A DNA stretch of 64,000 nt, from the NCBI RefSeq assembly GCF_022802975.1, contig NZ_JAFEVZ010000013.1, forward strand, positions 1-64,000. Direction: 5' to 3'. Each line of letters opens with the position of its first letter. Position 1 is the first letter of the stretch. The notes beneath the pieces are model-generated. The model saw nothing but the letters and a program-made list of their open reading frames with translations, had not been told where the DNA came from and did not search any database. Both the position numbers and the translations under genes were made by a program. Below, in pieces: positions 8,404 through 17,528 of this stretch. The stretch is from Flavobacterium pectinovorum. Lineage in GTDB: Bacteria; Bacteroidota; Bacteroidia; Flavobacteriales; Flavobacteriaceae.

Positions 8404-11226
8404 TTACTTTTTCAAAATTAAAGTTCCTGCATTTAAACCATTGGCTGTAGCCGATAAAACTAGTTCAGCAGCATTTTCCTCTTTTTGAATGATAATCTGA
8501 GCGTATCCGTTAAAGAGTTTTCTTTTCCAGACTTCAGCCGGTGTAATCACCTGAATGATTCCCGGATCTGTATTCATTACGTCCCAATCTCTTATTTTTT
8601 GTAAAGGCGGTGCAATAATCTGAATGGTATTTGTTCCCTGCTTTAAAAAATTACTATTCAAAACATACTTTTGATCATCCTCTGTACTGGCAGTAATTTT
8701 ATTTCCGTTTACAAAAACAACTGCATCTGTTCCTATTTTTTTGTAAAAGAAATTAACGGTATTTGTACTTAAATTGTTGCTTAATTCAAATTTACCACGA
8801 TACACGTATGACGGAGCCTGATTTTTATAATCCCGGTCTTTAAAGGCTTCTTTCCAATTGTTATCATCAGAAGATATCTGATTTGTAGTATTAGCCGAAG
8901 CTAATTTCTTTTCTTCAAAATTCGTAATTGGTACAAGCTCAATATTATCTATGAACTGGTCTTTTTCTAAAGAAGTCGGATTCCCGTTTCCAACACCCAA
9001 AATCTTTCCTCCTTTTACAGCAAATGTAATTTCATGGTTGGAGGTTGGAACATGTAATCCCTTTTTGTCTGTGGTTTCAACAGTTACGACCACAACATTT
9101 GCATTAGGCTGATTTTCTTTATCTGCAGAAAGCTTTATATTTTGAGGAATCTCAGTAGTTTTTTGAACTTCAGAAAGCAGTTTTTTACCATTTTTATACC
9201 CAATGGCTTCAAGAGTTCCTGCTGCATATTTTACTTTCCATTCTAAATGGCTGTTTTGTACCATTTTCTTTTTACCAAGACTTTTTTTGTTCAGAAAAAG
9301 TTCGACTTCATCACAGTTTGAATGTACCCAGACATCAATTTCTTTATTTTCCATTCCAACCCAGTTCCAGTGTGGCATGATATGTAAAACGGATTTATTT
9401 CCCCACCATGATTTTAAATAATAAACATTGTCTTTTGGGAAACCGCAAACATCCATCATTCCAAAATAAGACGTAACCGACGGCCAGCCATAAGGTGTAG
9501 GTTCTCCCCTGTAATCAAAACCGGTCCAGATAAACATTCCGGCTAAATAAGGTCTTTCAGCATAAAATTTCCAGCCTTCTTCGATGCTGTAAAATGTTGG
9601 ACGTGGTTTTTTGTCATAAGCACTTTTATAATGTTTGGCTTCATCATCAAAATAAATACCGCGTGTTGCAAACGTAGAACCTTCTTCTGTGCCCATTCCC
9701 GGTTGTTGTTTGAATTGATTTCGGTGTGCATCAATATCTCCGTTACCCAAATAATTATAGCCCATAACTTCGACTACAGAAGATATTCCGCTTTTAAAAC
9801 CGCTGCTTATTCCAACCGTAACAGGTCTTGTAGCATCAATACTTTTTGTAAATCCCTGCATCACATTGGTAATGCGTTCACCTACAATTCCGCCTTCAAT
9901 ATTCCACTCTTCATTTCCAACCGACCAACAAAAAATACTCGGATGATTGCGGTCACGCTCTATCATTCGTTTTAAATCATTTAGGTGATAATCGTTAATT
10001 CCCATCAAACGGGTTTCATCAATAACCAGCATTCCGAGTTTATCACAGGCGTCAAGCAATTCAGGTGTTGGCGGATGATGTGAACAGCGATAGGCATTCG
10101 ATCCCATTTCCTTTAACTTTTTGATTCGGTAATATTGTAATTCATCCGGCAAGGCTGTTCCAATTCCGGCATGATCCTGATGATTATTCGTTCCTTTTAA
10201 TTTTACCGGTTTTCCGTTAAGAAAAAAACCTTTCTCAGCATCAAACTTAATTGTACGAATTCCGAAAGAAGTTTCATAGCGGTCAATTAATTTTCCTTCC
10301 TGCTTAATTTCAGTTATTAAACGATATAAATTGGGGTTTTCAATATCCCACAATAATGGATTATTGACTTGTAGTTTTGAACTGTAATTCGATGTTTTAT
10401 AAAAATCCGGAGCAGTTTTAGTTTCAGAAATAATTGCAATTTGCTTGCCCGAAGTGTCTAAAATACTTTGGAGAATTTCAATTTGACCTTTATAATTCCC
10501 TTTATTTTCAACATAAACTTCAGTGGTAACTTCAGCAATGTTTTCTTTTATTTCGGAAGTAACATAAGTTCCGTTTGCTACAACGTGAATTGGGTTTGTT
10601 TTTTGCAGATACACATGTCTGTAAATTCCGGCTCCTTCATAAAACCAACCTTCTTCCATCGAAGCATCTGCACGCACTACAATTGTATTTTCTCCGCCGT
10701 AATTTACATAAGCGGTAACATCATATTCAAATCCATTATAACCACTTTCTTCGGTTCCAAGAAAATAACCGTTAAAGAAGACTTTAGAATTTCTAAAAAC
10801 GCCATCAAATTTTAAAGAAATGATTCGACCTTGATCGCTTTCAGGAATATTGATTTTTTTTCGGTACCAGCCGATGCTTTTTTCAGGGAAATTTTTTCCG
10901 GCAGTTTTAAATCCGTGGCTATAACTCGCTTTTTCGCTAAACGATTGCTCAACCGCCCAATCATGCGGAAGATCTAATTTTCTCCACGCACGGTCATCAA
11001 AATTTTGCGCAGCAGGACCATCACCAAATCCGGTTTTGGTTAAATACGAAAAATAGCCTGTCGCATGATTAAAATCTTTCTGGGTATCGTACAAATGACC
11101 GAAAGAAAAACGCCAGTCCTTATCAATTAAAATTAAATCTCGTTCAGCCTGCTTTTGTGCCGAAGCTAAAAGAGATATTAAAAAAATAATACAGAGAAAA
11201 AATCGATTAAGAGCAATAGATTTCAT
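8404..11226 (-). CDS. GH2 beta-galactosidase (secreted)
   Basis: This 940-aa exported glycosidase (signal about 1-23) probably removes terminal beta-galactose from pectin side chains. A jelly-roll sugar-binding domain (about 30-210) is followed by an immunoglobulin-like domain (about 215-325) and a TIM barrel (about 330-620), with further C-terminal domains. The acid/base is Glu439 in SVGNEEW. The nucleophile is probably Glu514 in MGTEEGST, aligned with GSETSST-type motifs of related GH2 enzymes, followed by FIWTGFDYRGE. An additional beta-sandwich around 770-880 resembles a second galactose-binding-like module. It is monocistronic, separated from the GH43-like gene by a 499-bp repeat region. 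Substrate inferred from family and context. Confidence 0.88.
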   Translation of the reverse strand: MKSIALNRFFLCIIFLISLLASAQKQAERDLILIDKDWRFSFGHLYDTQKDFNHATGYFSYLTKTGFGDGPAAQNFDDRAWRKLDLPHDWAVEQSFSEKASYSHGFKTAGKNFPEKSIGWYRKKINIPESDQGRIISLKFDGVFRNSKVFFNGYFLGTEESGYNGFEYDVTAYVNYGGENTIVVRADASMEEGWFYEGAGIYRHVYLQKTNPIHVVANGTYVTSEIKENIAEVTTEVYVENKGNYKGQIEILQSILDTSGKQIAIISETKTAPDFYKTSNYSSKLQVNNPLLWDIENPNLYRLITEIKQEGKLIDRYETSFGIRTIKFDAEKGFFLNGKPVKLKGTNNHQDHAGIGTALPDELQYYRIKKLKEMGSNAYRCSHHPPTPELLDACDKLGMLVIDETRLMGINDYHLNDLKRMIERDRNHPSIFCWSVGNEEWNIEGGIVGERITNVMQGFTKSIDATRPVTVGISSGFKSGISSVVEVMGYNYLGNGDIDAHRNQFKQQPGMGTEEGSTFATRGIYFDDEAKHYKSAYDKKPRPTFYSIEEGWKFYAERPYLAGMFIWTGFDYRGEPTPYGWPSVTSYFGMMDVCGFPKDNVYYLKSWWGNKSVLHIMPHWNWVGMENKEIDVWVHSNCDEVELFLNKKSLGKKKMVQNSHLEWKVKYAAGTLEAIGYKNGKKLLSEVQKTTEIPQNIKLSADKENQPNANVVVVTVETTDKKGLHVPTSNHEITFAVKGGKILGVGNGNPTSLEKDQFIDNIELVPITNFEEKKLASANTTNQISSDDNNWKEAFKDRDYKNQAPSYVYRGKFELSNNLSTNTVNFFYKKIGTDAVVFVNGNKITASTEDDQKYVLNSNFLKQGTNTIQIIAPPLQKIRDWDVMNTDPGIIQVITPAEVWKRKLFNGYAQIIIQKEENAAELVLSATANGLNAGTLILKK

Positions 11227-11387
11227 AAATAATTCCGGTTAATTTGATGGTTATGTAAAGTTTATAAATATACCTTTTTAAAAGCACCGGAATTAATAGT
11301 ATTTTATCAAAGTTTAATGAATTTTAGTTATTAAAAACTGAATTACAAATTTCACCTTTTAGTCATTTTTAATGGTAATTTTAAGAA

Positions 11388-11465
11388 GCTGATCCCGCTA
11401 TCCGTTTCAATCTTTTATGGCGAACCCCGCCACAAAAGGATTTTCACTTCTATCGGGGCTAGGGC
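11388..11465 (-). ncRNA. Structured repeat element, possible flavobacterial RNA motif
   Basis: A compact element has a strong central hairpin: CTTTTATGGCG (11412-11422), a 5-nt loop, and CGCCACAAAAG (11428-11438). Outer CCCG (11394-11397) pairs with CGGG (11454-11457). On the plus strand one pair is an A-C mismatch; on the minus strand it becomes a G-U wobble, favouring a minus-strand RNA. Elements like this recur between genes in flavobacteria. Comparison with the Rfam Flavo-1 family would be the first test; I am not sure they are the same. Confidence 0.45.
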
Positions 11466-11499
11466 AATTATTTTCAAAAGATTTTTTATTCAGTATAGT

Positions 11500-11589
11500 T
11501 TGTCAATTTCGACGTAAGAAGAAATCAGATCCAGAGAGCAACGTACTTTGTGGTTACGTTATGTGATTTCTCCTTCGTCGAAATGACAA
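11500..11589. repeat. Inverted repeat, family A copy 1
   Basis: The left arm is TTGTCAATTTCGACG..AGAAATCA. The right arm is TGATTTCTCCTTCGTCGAAATGACAA. They surround a divergent centre. The same element occurs at 40991-41091 and 54997-55096. All copies are intergenic, next to secreted carbohydrate-active enzyme genes. Confidence 0.85.
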
Positions 11590-11640
11590 GATTGCGCATT
11601 TCCCAACAGTTCAAAATCTAATTTAATAAATACTATCACC

Positions 11641-11688
11641 CTGAGCGGAGTCGAAGGCTTATTTAGAAAGGGCTTCGACTCCGCTCAG
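11641..11688. repeat. Inverted repeat CTGAGCGGAGTCGAAG, family B copy 1
   Basis: Perfect 16-bp arms (11641-11656 and 11673-11688) are separated by 16 bp. A second, partly eroded copy is at 55113-55148, again directly beside a family A element. With the family A copy and the structured element upstream, these fill the 499-bp gap between the GH2 and GH43-like genes. The hairpin might also terminate transcription. Confidence 0.85.
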
Positions 11689-11725
11689 CCTGACACCTGT
11701 TTTCAATTATAATTAATTAGTTCTC

Positions 11726-13318
11726 TTATTTCCTAACCAGCATAACATCGTCAACCTGACAAGAAGCATTTGCTTCTCCATCAAACAGAAAACCAATCTC
11801 AACTTTGCCAGCCTTAATAGCTATGTTTTTTATGATTATGGTTTTCCATAAGGCATTTTCTTCCTTTATATTGTATGCATTTTTTTTACCATTACTTAAA
11901 GCATACATTTCTAAGTTAGTAAAACCTTTGGTATTCCTAACTTTGGCTATAAGCGTATATAAACCCTCTTCGAGTTTTACATAAGGAGACGAAGTAATAG
12001 TTTGAAACGTTTTTCTTTTAAAATTAATCTTATCGGTAATATTTAAACTTTTTTCGCCAATCACAATCTTTCTGTCATTTTCAGTATTAAAATAATTGAT
12101 TACCGGAGAAGTTATAGTATCCAAGCTAATTTTATTTCCTTCAATAACCTCATTAGTCCAGCCTGTTAATTCAATTTGTACAGGTTTAACAGGACTTGGA
12201 ATATGTCTGCGATCGGCTTCAAAACTTCCGTTTTTAACGTAATTATTATCTTTGGCGACTTTCCATTCGCCTGTTTTAGCATTAATATTCCATGAACTAA
12301 GCGAATTAAAATAAGGTGTTTTTCCATCAAAAGACATTGGACACCATTGATTGTATCCTAAGCCGTTACCTGCAAAATCTGCCCATCGGTCTCCGCAATA
12401 TAGTATGGTTTCCTGCTTACTTCCTTTTACAGAAAAGAAAAAACCGGTTTGTGAAACATGGGCAAAATCATCTGAAGCCCCCTTCATAACCAACATATCA
12501 TTGACTGGAAGATAGGGCCCTCTGATATCATCGGCAACTAAATAATAGGCAAACGAAGCATCCCAGCCATAGATATTGGATGCAAACATGTAGTATTTAT
12601 TTTGGTACTTGAACATGCAGTTTCCTTCACGACTCTCGCCTTTAAAAATCTGAGTACAGTCTAAAAGGTTTACTTTACCTTCTTTAATACCAATTTCTGA
12701 AACATATATTTTATTCCTTCCTTTTCCGTAAGAATAAATTAAATACGATTTTCCGTTATCTTCATCGGTAAATACCGTCTGATCGCCGGTATTGCTTGTT
12801 CCGATCATTTTTTCCATGTTGATTTTCTGATGCCAGATAAATTGCCCTGTTGGAGTATCTGAAAGCATAATCAATACTTCACTATCATGCTGTACAAACA
12901 TGGCATACTTATTCAGTTCTTTTATGTACGCTACTCCTAAACGGCCAACCCAGGTTTTACCTGATTTATTTACATCCTCTTTGGTTACAACATCTCCTTC
13001 AAACGTCCAGTTTACCAAATCAGTTGAACTGTAACAGGTAACCGATTTAAAAGTGGCATTGGGCAAAGTAATATAGGGAGCATTTCTGTAGATATTCGCT
13101 TCTTCATACTGAACACCGTACCAGTAATATTTTTGTACTCCGCCAACCGGCTTTGAAAATTTAAAAATACCTCCCCCCTGACTGTTTAATGGCTGTCCGT
13201 CTTTTGTATTCCAAAAAACATCATTTTTGATATTGTCTTTTTGTGCATTAACATTCATAATGATGCTTAAAGCCAAAATAGTCATCAATAAAACAGAGGG
13301 TGTTTTTTTAATTTTCAT
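11726..13318 (-). CDS. Secreted GH43-like five-bladed beta-propeller glycosidase
   Basis: This 530-aa exported protein (signal about 1-25) has a propeller-type catalytic region (about 30-350). It resembles GH43 proteins of the exo-beta-1,3-galactanase type: YWYGVQYEE early, CYSSTDLVNWTFEG, GRLGVAYIKELNKY, and an EGNCMFKYQNKYYMFAS segment that may supply the acid. A C-terminal beta-sandwich (about 380-530) looks like a carbohydrate-binding domain. It lies downstream of uxuA on the same strand but 167 bp away, across a perfect 15-bp inverted repeat. A role in trimming galactan or arabinogalactan side chains is inferred from family only. GH43 membership is likely; subfamily is uncertain. Confidence 0.7.
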   Translation of the reverse strand: MKIKKTPSVLLMTILALSIIMNVNAQKDNIKNDVFWNTKDGQPLNSQGGGIFKFSKPVGGVQKYYWYGVQYEEANIYRNAPYITLPNATFKSVTCYSSTDLVNWTFEGDVVTKEDVNKSGKTWVGRLGVAYIKELNKYAMFVQHDSEVLIMLSDTPTGQFIWHQKINMEKMIGTSNTGDQTVFTDEDNGKSYLIYSYGKGRNKIYVSEIGIKEGKVNLLDCTQIFKGESREGNCMFKYQNKYYMFASNIYGWDASFAYYLVADDIRGPYLPVNDMLVMKGASDDFAHVSQTGFFFSVKGSKQETILYCGDRWADFAGNGLGYNQWCPMSFDGKTPYFNSLSSWNINAKTGEWKVAKDNNYVKNGSFEADRRHIPSPVKPVQIELTGWTNEVIEGNKISLDTITSPVINYFNTENDRKIVIGEKSLNITDKINFKRKTFQTITSSPYVKLEEGLYTLIAKVRNTKGFTNLEMYALSNGKKNAYNIKEENALWKTIIIKNIAIKAGKVEIGFLFDGEANASCQVDDVMLVRK

Positions 13319-13353
13319 GTTTTTATCTTTTAATTAGAATCTTATACATATAA

Positions 13354-13401
13354 ATAAGTCATATAAGTTCATCTATTTTTAAATGTACTTATATGACTTA
13401 T
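13354..13401. promoter_or_regulatory. Perfect 15-bp inverted repeat upstream of the GH43-like gene
   Basis: ATAAGTCATATAAGT (13354-13368) and ACTTATATGACTTAT (13387-13401) are exact reverse complements separated by 18 bp. It lies 36 bp before the GH43-like start and 85 bp after the uxuA stop. No T-run follows in the direction of uxuA, so an operator pair is as likely as a terminator. Confidence 0.5.
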
Positions 13402-13485
13402 ATTCTAAAATCTACATCAAATGAAGATTTTTTACTTTAACAAAAAGTTTATCGTTATCCAATTATTCAATTGAAAATAAACAAA

Positions 13486-14649
13486 TTAAAGCGATCTGAT
13501 AATCCCTTCTTCAAGTCCTCTTAATTCGGCTAAACCTCTTAATCTTCCAATAGCAGAATATCCCGGATTGTTTACTTTTCCTAAATCATCCAACATTTGG
13601 TGTCCGTGATCAGGTCTGAACGGAATGGACAGATTATTGTTTTTTTGAATTAGCAATAATTCTTTTACTACTGCATACATATCCACATTTCCGTCTAAGT
13701 GATCTGCTTCGAAAAAATTTCCTTCTTCATCCCTGCGTACATTTCGCAAATGAATAAAATGTATTTTATCGCCTAAAGCTTTTGTTATTTCCGGTAAATC
13801 ATTCTTTTCTGATGCTCCAAGAGAACCTGTACAAAAACAAATTCCGTTTGACTTATAAGGCGCTTTTGAAAGAATAAAATCATAATCTTCCATTGAGTTT
13901 ACAATACGCGGTAATCCTAAGATATCAAAAGGAGGGTCATCCGGATGAATGGCCAGTTTTACTCCAACTTCATCAGCAACAGGACAAATTTCATTTAAAA
14001 AGTAACTTAAGTTTTCTCTTAAAGTCGCTCTGTCAATGTTTTTATAAGGTTTTAACTTGGCCTGCATATCGGCAACAGTCATCTTTTTTTCTCCCGGAAT
14101 TCCAAACATCACCACATCAGACAATGCTTGTAATTGCTCTTCGCTTAGCGAATTAAAGCGTTCTTTTGCCTTTGCAGCGATATTTTCAGGGAAACTGTTT
14201 GCTGCATTTTCTCTCTTTAAAATATAAATATCAAAAATGGCCAGATCCACCCAATTGAAATACAAAGCTTCAGAACCGTCCGGCATTTTGTAATCTAACT
14301 GTGTTCTTGTCCAGTCATTAACCGGCATGAAATTATAGGTAATAATTTTGATTCCACAAGCCGCAACGTTACGAATGCTCTCTTTGTATTTATCGATATA
14401 AAGCTGATAATCTCCTGTTTTTGTTTTAATATCTTCGTGAACCGTAATGCTTTCCACAACATCCCATGTCAGTCCGTATGCTTCAACTTCGGCTTTTCTT
14501 TTATTTATTTCTTCAACCGTCCATACATCTCCGTGAGGAACGTGGTGAAGGGCTGTTACAATTCCGGTAGCACCGGTTTGTTTGATATGCTGTAAACTTA
14601 CCGGATCATTTGGTCCGAACCATCTCCAGGTTTGTATCATTCTGTTCAT
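13486..14649 (-). CDS. uxuA: Mannonate dehydratase
   Basis: This 387-aa cytoplasmic enzyme converts D-mannonate to 2-keto-3-deoxygluconate. The full family length is present, with the N-terminal TWRWFGPNDPVSL and ATGIVTALHHVPHGDVW signatures, LAIHPDDPPFDILGLPRI in the middle, and HLRNVRRDEEGNFFEADHLDG and FRPDHGHQ toward the C-terminus. The last two carry metal and active-site His/Asp residues. It is 18 bp downstream of the SDR mannonate oxidoreductase, with lutC and lutB before that, so these form one operon. KDG kinase and aldolase genes are not in the window and must be elsewhere. Confidence 0.95.
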   Translation of the reverse strand: MNRMIQTWRWFGPNDPVSLQHIKQTGATGIVTALHHVPHGDVWTVEEINKRKAEVEAYGLTWDVVESITVHEDIKTKTGDYQLYIDKYKESIRNVAACGIKIITYNFMPVNDWTRTQLDYKMPDGSEALYFNWVDLAIFDIYILKRENAANSFPENIAAKAKERFNSLSEEQLQALSDVVMFGIPGEKKMTVADMQAKLKPYKNIDRATLRENLSYFLNEICPVADEVGVKLAIHPDDPPFDILGLPRIVNSMEDYDFILSKAPYKSNGICFCTGSLGASEKNDLPEITKALGDKIHFIHLRNVRRDEEGNFFEADHLDGNVDMYAVVKELLLIQKNNNLSIPFRPDHGHQMLDDLGKVNNPGYSAIGRLRGLAELRGLEEGIIRSL

Positions 14650-14667
14650 ACTTTTCTTTTCTTAAAA

Positions 14668-15486
14668 TTATACACCACTAAAGATTGTAAAACCACCATC
14701 TATAGTTACTTTTGAACCTGTTGCGAATTTTGAAGCATCACTAAGCAACCAGATCAAAGCTCCAATTAATTCATCAGGATTTCCAAAACGTTTGTAAGGG
14801 GTATTGGCAATGATTAAATTTCCTCTTTCAGTCAAACTTCCATCAGGATTCGTTAATAAAGTACGGTTTTGTTCTGTTAGGAAAAATCCCGGTACAATAG
14901 AGTTCATTCTGATTTTATCTCCATATCGTTTTGCCAGTTCAACCGAAAACCATTTTGTGTACGAATCAATAGCTGATTTCGCCAGACTGTATCCTAGAAC
15001 TTTTGTGATAGCCTGTTCTGTTGCTACCGATGAAATATTTACGATGCTTCCAATGCTTTCATTGTTTTTAATAACCTCTCCAAAAACCTGCGTTGGCAAA
15101 AGTGTTCCGAATAAATTCAGATTCATCACTTTTTGTAAAGCATCCATATTCAGTTTAAAAATATCCTGATCGGACTGAATTACAGCCTCCGGCATATTTC
15201 CTCCTGCTGCGTTTACCAAACCATCAATTTTTCCGTATTTTGAAAGTACCAAATCACGAGCTTTAATTAAATCACTTTCAATCGTTACATCTGCAATTAA
15301 AGCGATAGCCTCGCCTCCGTTTTTGATAATCAATTCCGCTCTTTCGTTGGCTACTTTTTCATTTCTTCCTAAAACACCAACAATACCGCCTGCAGCAGCG
15401 ATACCGTTAACAAAAGCTTCACCTAAAACTCCGGTAGCTCCTGTAACAATTATTACTTTTCCTTCTAATGTAAAATCTGTTTTCAA
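14668..15486 (-). CDS. uxuB: SDR-type D-mannonate oxidoreductase (fructuronate reductase)
   Basis: This 272-aa classical short-chain dehydrogenase has the cofactor motif TGATGVLG near residue 16, NAAGG near 93, a catalytic Ser in NISSVA, and the YSLAK Tyr-x3-Lys. It directly precedes uxuA by 18 bp. In Bacteroidota this subfamily replaces the long-chain UxuB of enterobacteria, reducing D-fructuronate to D-mannonate. The symbol is assigned on function and context, not homology to E. coli UxuB. It links glucuronate release (for example by GH115) to the KDG pathway. Confidence 0.82.
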   Translation of the reverse strand: MKTDFTLEGKVIIVTGATGVLGEAFVNGIAAAGGIVGVLGRNEKVANERAELIIKNGGEAIALIADVTIESDLIKARDLVLSKYGKIDGLVNAAGGNMPEAVIQSDQDIFKLNMDALQKVMNLNLFGTLLPTQVFGEVIKNNESIGSIVNISSVATEQAITKVLGYSLAKSAIDSYTKWFSVELAKRYGDKIRMNSIVPGFFLTEQNRTLLTNPDGSLTERGNLIIANTPYKRFGNPDELIGALIWLLSDASKFATGSKVTIDGGFTIFSGV

Positions 15487-15506
15487 TTTTTTAGTTTTTA
15501 GTTTTT

Positions 15507-16094
15507 TTAATCCAGTAAAAATACAATTAATCCTCTAGCACCATGCGCTCCCAACACTAAAGATTGTTCAATATCTGCTGTTTTTGAAGGACCTGCAATA
15601 AAAGTCCCAAAACCGTATTCCAGATTTCCAATTCTTTTGTAAGCCTGATGCATCATTGGCAATATGTCATTTTTATTGACAATAATCGCTAAATATTGTG
15701 CAATGAAAGGGGCCACACGCTGTCCTAATATATCATCCGTTACCCAGATTGCGCTGTTTTCGGCAACGCCAAAATGACCTTTTACTATTGCTAATTCCAC
15801 ATTCTGAAGCGTATGCGGATCGTCATTTTTCCAGTCCAGAGCAGCCACTTCAGCAAGTTCCGGAATGGTTGTGATTATTCTTTTTTCCAGTGCGTAATTA
15901 TTTTTTAAGAAATCTATAATTTCATTATAATCAGCAACTTCAACACTTTCTCCTCCAATGTTTTTCAAAACCGTTTTATAGGTTTCCAAAACATTCGGGT
16001 TTTCTGATCCTAAAACCTCTAAATCAGGCAAATCAGTCACAAAATCAGGCTGATTTTGTTTTATTTTTTTTAATATTTCAGCTTTACTGCTCAT
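15507..16094 (-). CDS. lutC: LutC-type LUD-domain lactate utilisation protein
   Basis: This is a 195-aa LUD-domain protein if translation begins at the ATG at 16092-16094; a longer reading from 16181 would lie mostly inside lutB. The chosen start (MSSKAEILKKIK) matches family N-termini and overlaps the end of lutB by 11 bp, indicating translational coupling. Conserved segments include AIWVTDDILGQRV and FGTFIAGPSKTADIEQSLVLGAHG. With LutA and LutB it forms an iron-sulfur L-lactate oxidising complex. The gene precedes uxuB by 20 bp in the same operon. Confidence 0.88.
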   Translation of the reverse strand: MSSKAEILKKIKQNQPDFVTDLPDLEVLGSENPNVLETYKTVLKNIGGESVEVADYNEIIDFLKNNYALEKRIITTIPELAEVAALDWKNDDPHTLQNVELAIVKGHFGVAENSAIWVTDDILGQRVAPFIAQYLAIIVNKNDILPMMHQAYKRIGNLEYGFGTFIAGPSKTADIEQSLVLGAHGARGLIVFLLD

Positions 16095-17487
16095 TGTCCT
16101 TCGCTTTAGATTCACGTGAATTTTTCTTGTACCATTCTCTAAAAGATTCTTCAGGAACAGCCGGCATTTCACGCTGATCATACCATTTATTCATTTTATT
16201 ATTTACTGCTGCAGGAACATTTTTCATCATAAATCTTCCTGATTTTCCTGCCAGATTAAATATCGTTGGATTTGCCAAAACCGTTGCCATCGTTTTCATC
16301 GCTACTGTTTTTGCAGCTGGCGTATGTCCTTCTTTTACCAATACCTGACGCCATTTGTATAGCTGATCGTGAATATCAATTTTTACAGGACAAACATTGG
16401 TACAGGAACCGCAAAGTGTACTGGCAAAAGGCAGATCGGCATTTTTGCTCATGTCCAGATTTGGAGCCAGAATAGAACCAATTGGCCCTGCAACTGCATT
16501 GTGATAACTGTGCCCGCCGCTTCGTCTGTAAACCGGACATGTATTCATGCACGCTCCACAACGGATACATTTTAATGAGTTTCTGAAATCTTCTCTTCCT
16601 AATTGTGTGCTTCTTCCGTTATCCACGATAACGATATGCATTTCCTGTCCGTCTCTTGGTTTTTTAAAATGGCTTGAGAAAGTGGTAATCGGCTGTCCGG
16701 TTGCACTTCTGGCCAATAATCTAAGGAAAACACCAAGATGTTTGCGCTGTGGAATCAATTTTTCGAATCCCATACAAGCAATGTGTACATCTGCAAGATG
16801 CGCACCCATATCTGCATTTCCTTCATTCGTACATACAACGAATTCTCCGGTTTCTGCTACGGCAAAATTTACTCCGGTTAAAGCAACTTTACGAGTTAAA
16901 AAGGTATCTCTTAAAGTCTGACGTGCTGATTCTGTTAAATATTGCGGATTGAAATTTCCCTTTTCTGTCCCCAGATGTTCATGAAAAGTTTCACTTACAT
17001 CTTCTTTTTTAAGGTGAATAGCCGGTAAAACAATATGACTTGGCGGTTCTTTACGAAGCTGAACAATGAATTCTCCTAAGTCAGAATCGATAACTTCAAT
17101 ACCTTTTTCTGCCAGATAATCGTTTAAATGGCATTCTTCGGTAAGCATTGATTTTGACTTTACCATTTGCTTCACATCGTGCTTCGCCATTATAGCATGT
17201 ACAATCTCATTATGCTCTTTTGCATCGGCTGCCCAGTGAACAGTGATTCCGTTTTTTTGAGCATTTTCTTCAAATTCAATCAAATAATCATGAATATTTG
17301 AGAGTACATTATGTTTAATTTGTGAAGCTGTTTCCCTAAGCAATTCCCAATCCGGAATCTGGTGCGCGGCCTTATCACGTTTTTCACGAACAAACCAAAG
17401 TGTTTCATCATGCCAGTTTACCCGTTCAACATCTTTGTTAAAACGAGTTGCGACTTCGCTATGTGGTATTGTTTTTTTTGAAGACAT
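16084..17487 (-). CDS. lutB: LutB-type iron-sulfur protein of L-lactate oxidation
   Basis: This 467-aa protein has an N-terminal LUD domain (about 65-300) and a C-terminal ferredoxin-like domain. The first cluster motif is C307-x2-C310-x2-C313-x3-C317 (CIRCGACMNTCP). The second is C359-x2-C362-x3-C366 (CGSCTNVCP). This is the full LutB/YkgF architecture. It takes electrons from L-lactate as part of LutABC, giving pyruvate. In this organism the lactate would come from rhamnose via lactaldehyde. It heads the lutB-lutC-uxuB-uxuA operon, 41 bp downstream of the GH28 gene region's opposite end; lutA lies beyond that GH28 gene. Confidence 0.93.
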   Translation of the reverse strand: MSSKKTIPHSEVATRFNKDVERVNWHDETLWFVREKRDKAAHQIPDWELLRETASQIKHNVLSNIHDYLIEFEENAQKNGITVHWAADAKEHNEIVHAIMAKHDVKQMVKSKSMLTEECHLNDYLAEKGIEVIDSDLGEFIVQLRKEPPSHIVLPAIHLKKEDVSETFHEHLGTEKGNFNPQYLTESARQTLRDTFLTRKVALTGVNFAVAETGEFVVCTNEGNADMGAHLADVHIACMGFEKLIPQRKHLGVFLRLLARSATGQPITTFSSHFKKPRDGQEMHIVIVDNGRSTQLGREDFRNSLKCIRCGACMNTCPVYRRSGGHSYHNAVAGPIGSILAPNLDMSKNADLPFASTLCGSCTNVCPVKIDIHDQLYKWRQVLVKEGHTPAAKTVAMKTMATVLANPTIFNLAGKSGRFMMKNVPAAVNNKMNKWYDQREMPAVPEESFREWYKKNSRESKAKDNEQ

Positions 17488-17528
17488 TTTTATTAGTTTA
17501 AAATAACCCGGTCTGGATCAGTTTAGAA

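Noticed and set aside
16095..16181. N-terminal extension of lutC
   Set aside because: The extra 29 residues are the lutB coding region in another frame and do not match LutC N-termini.
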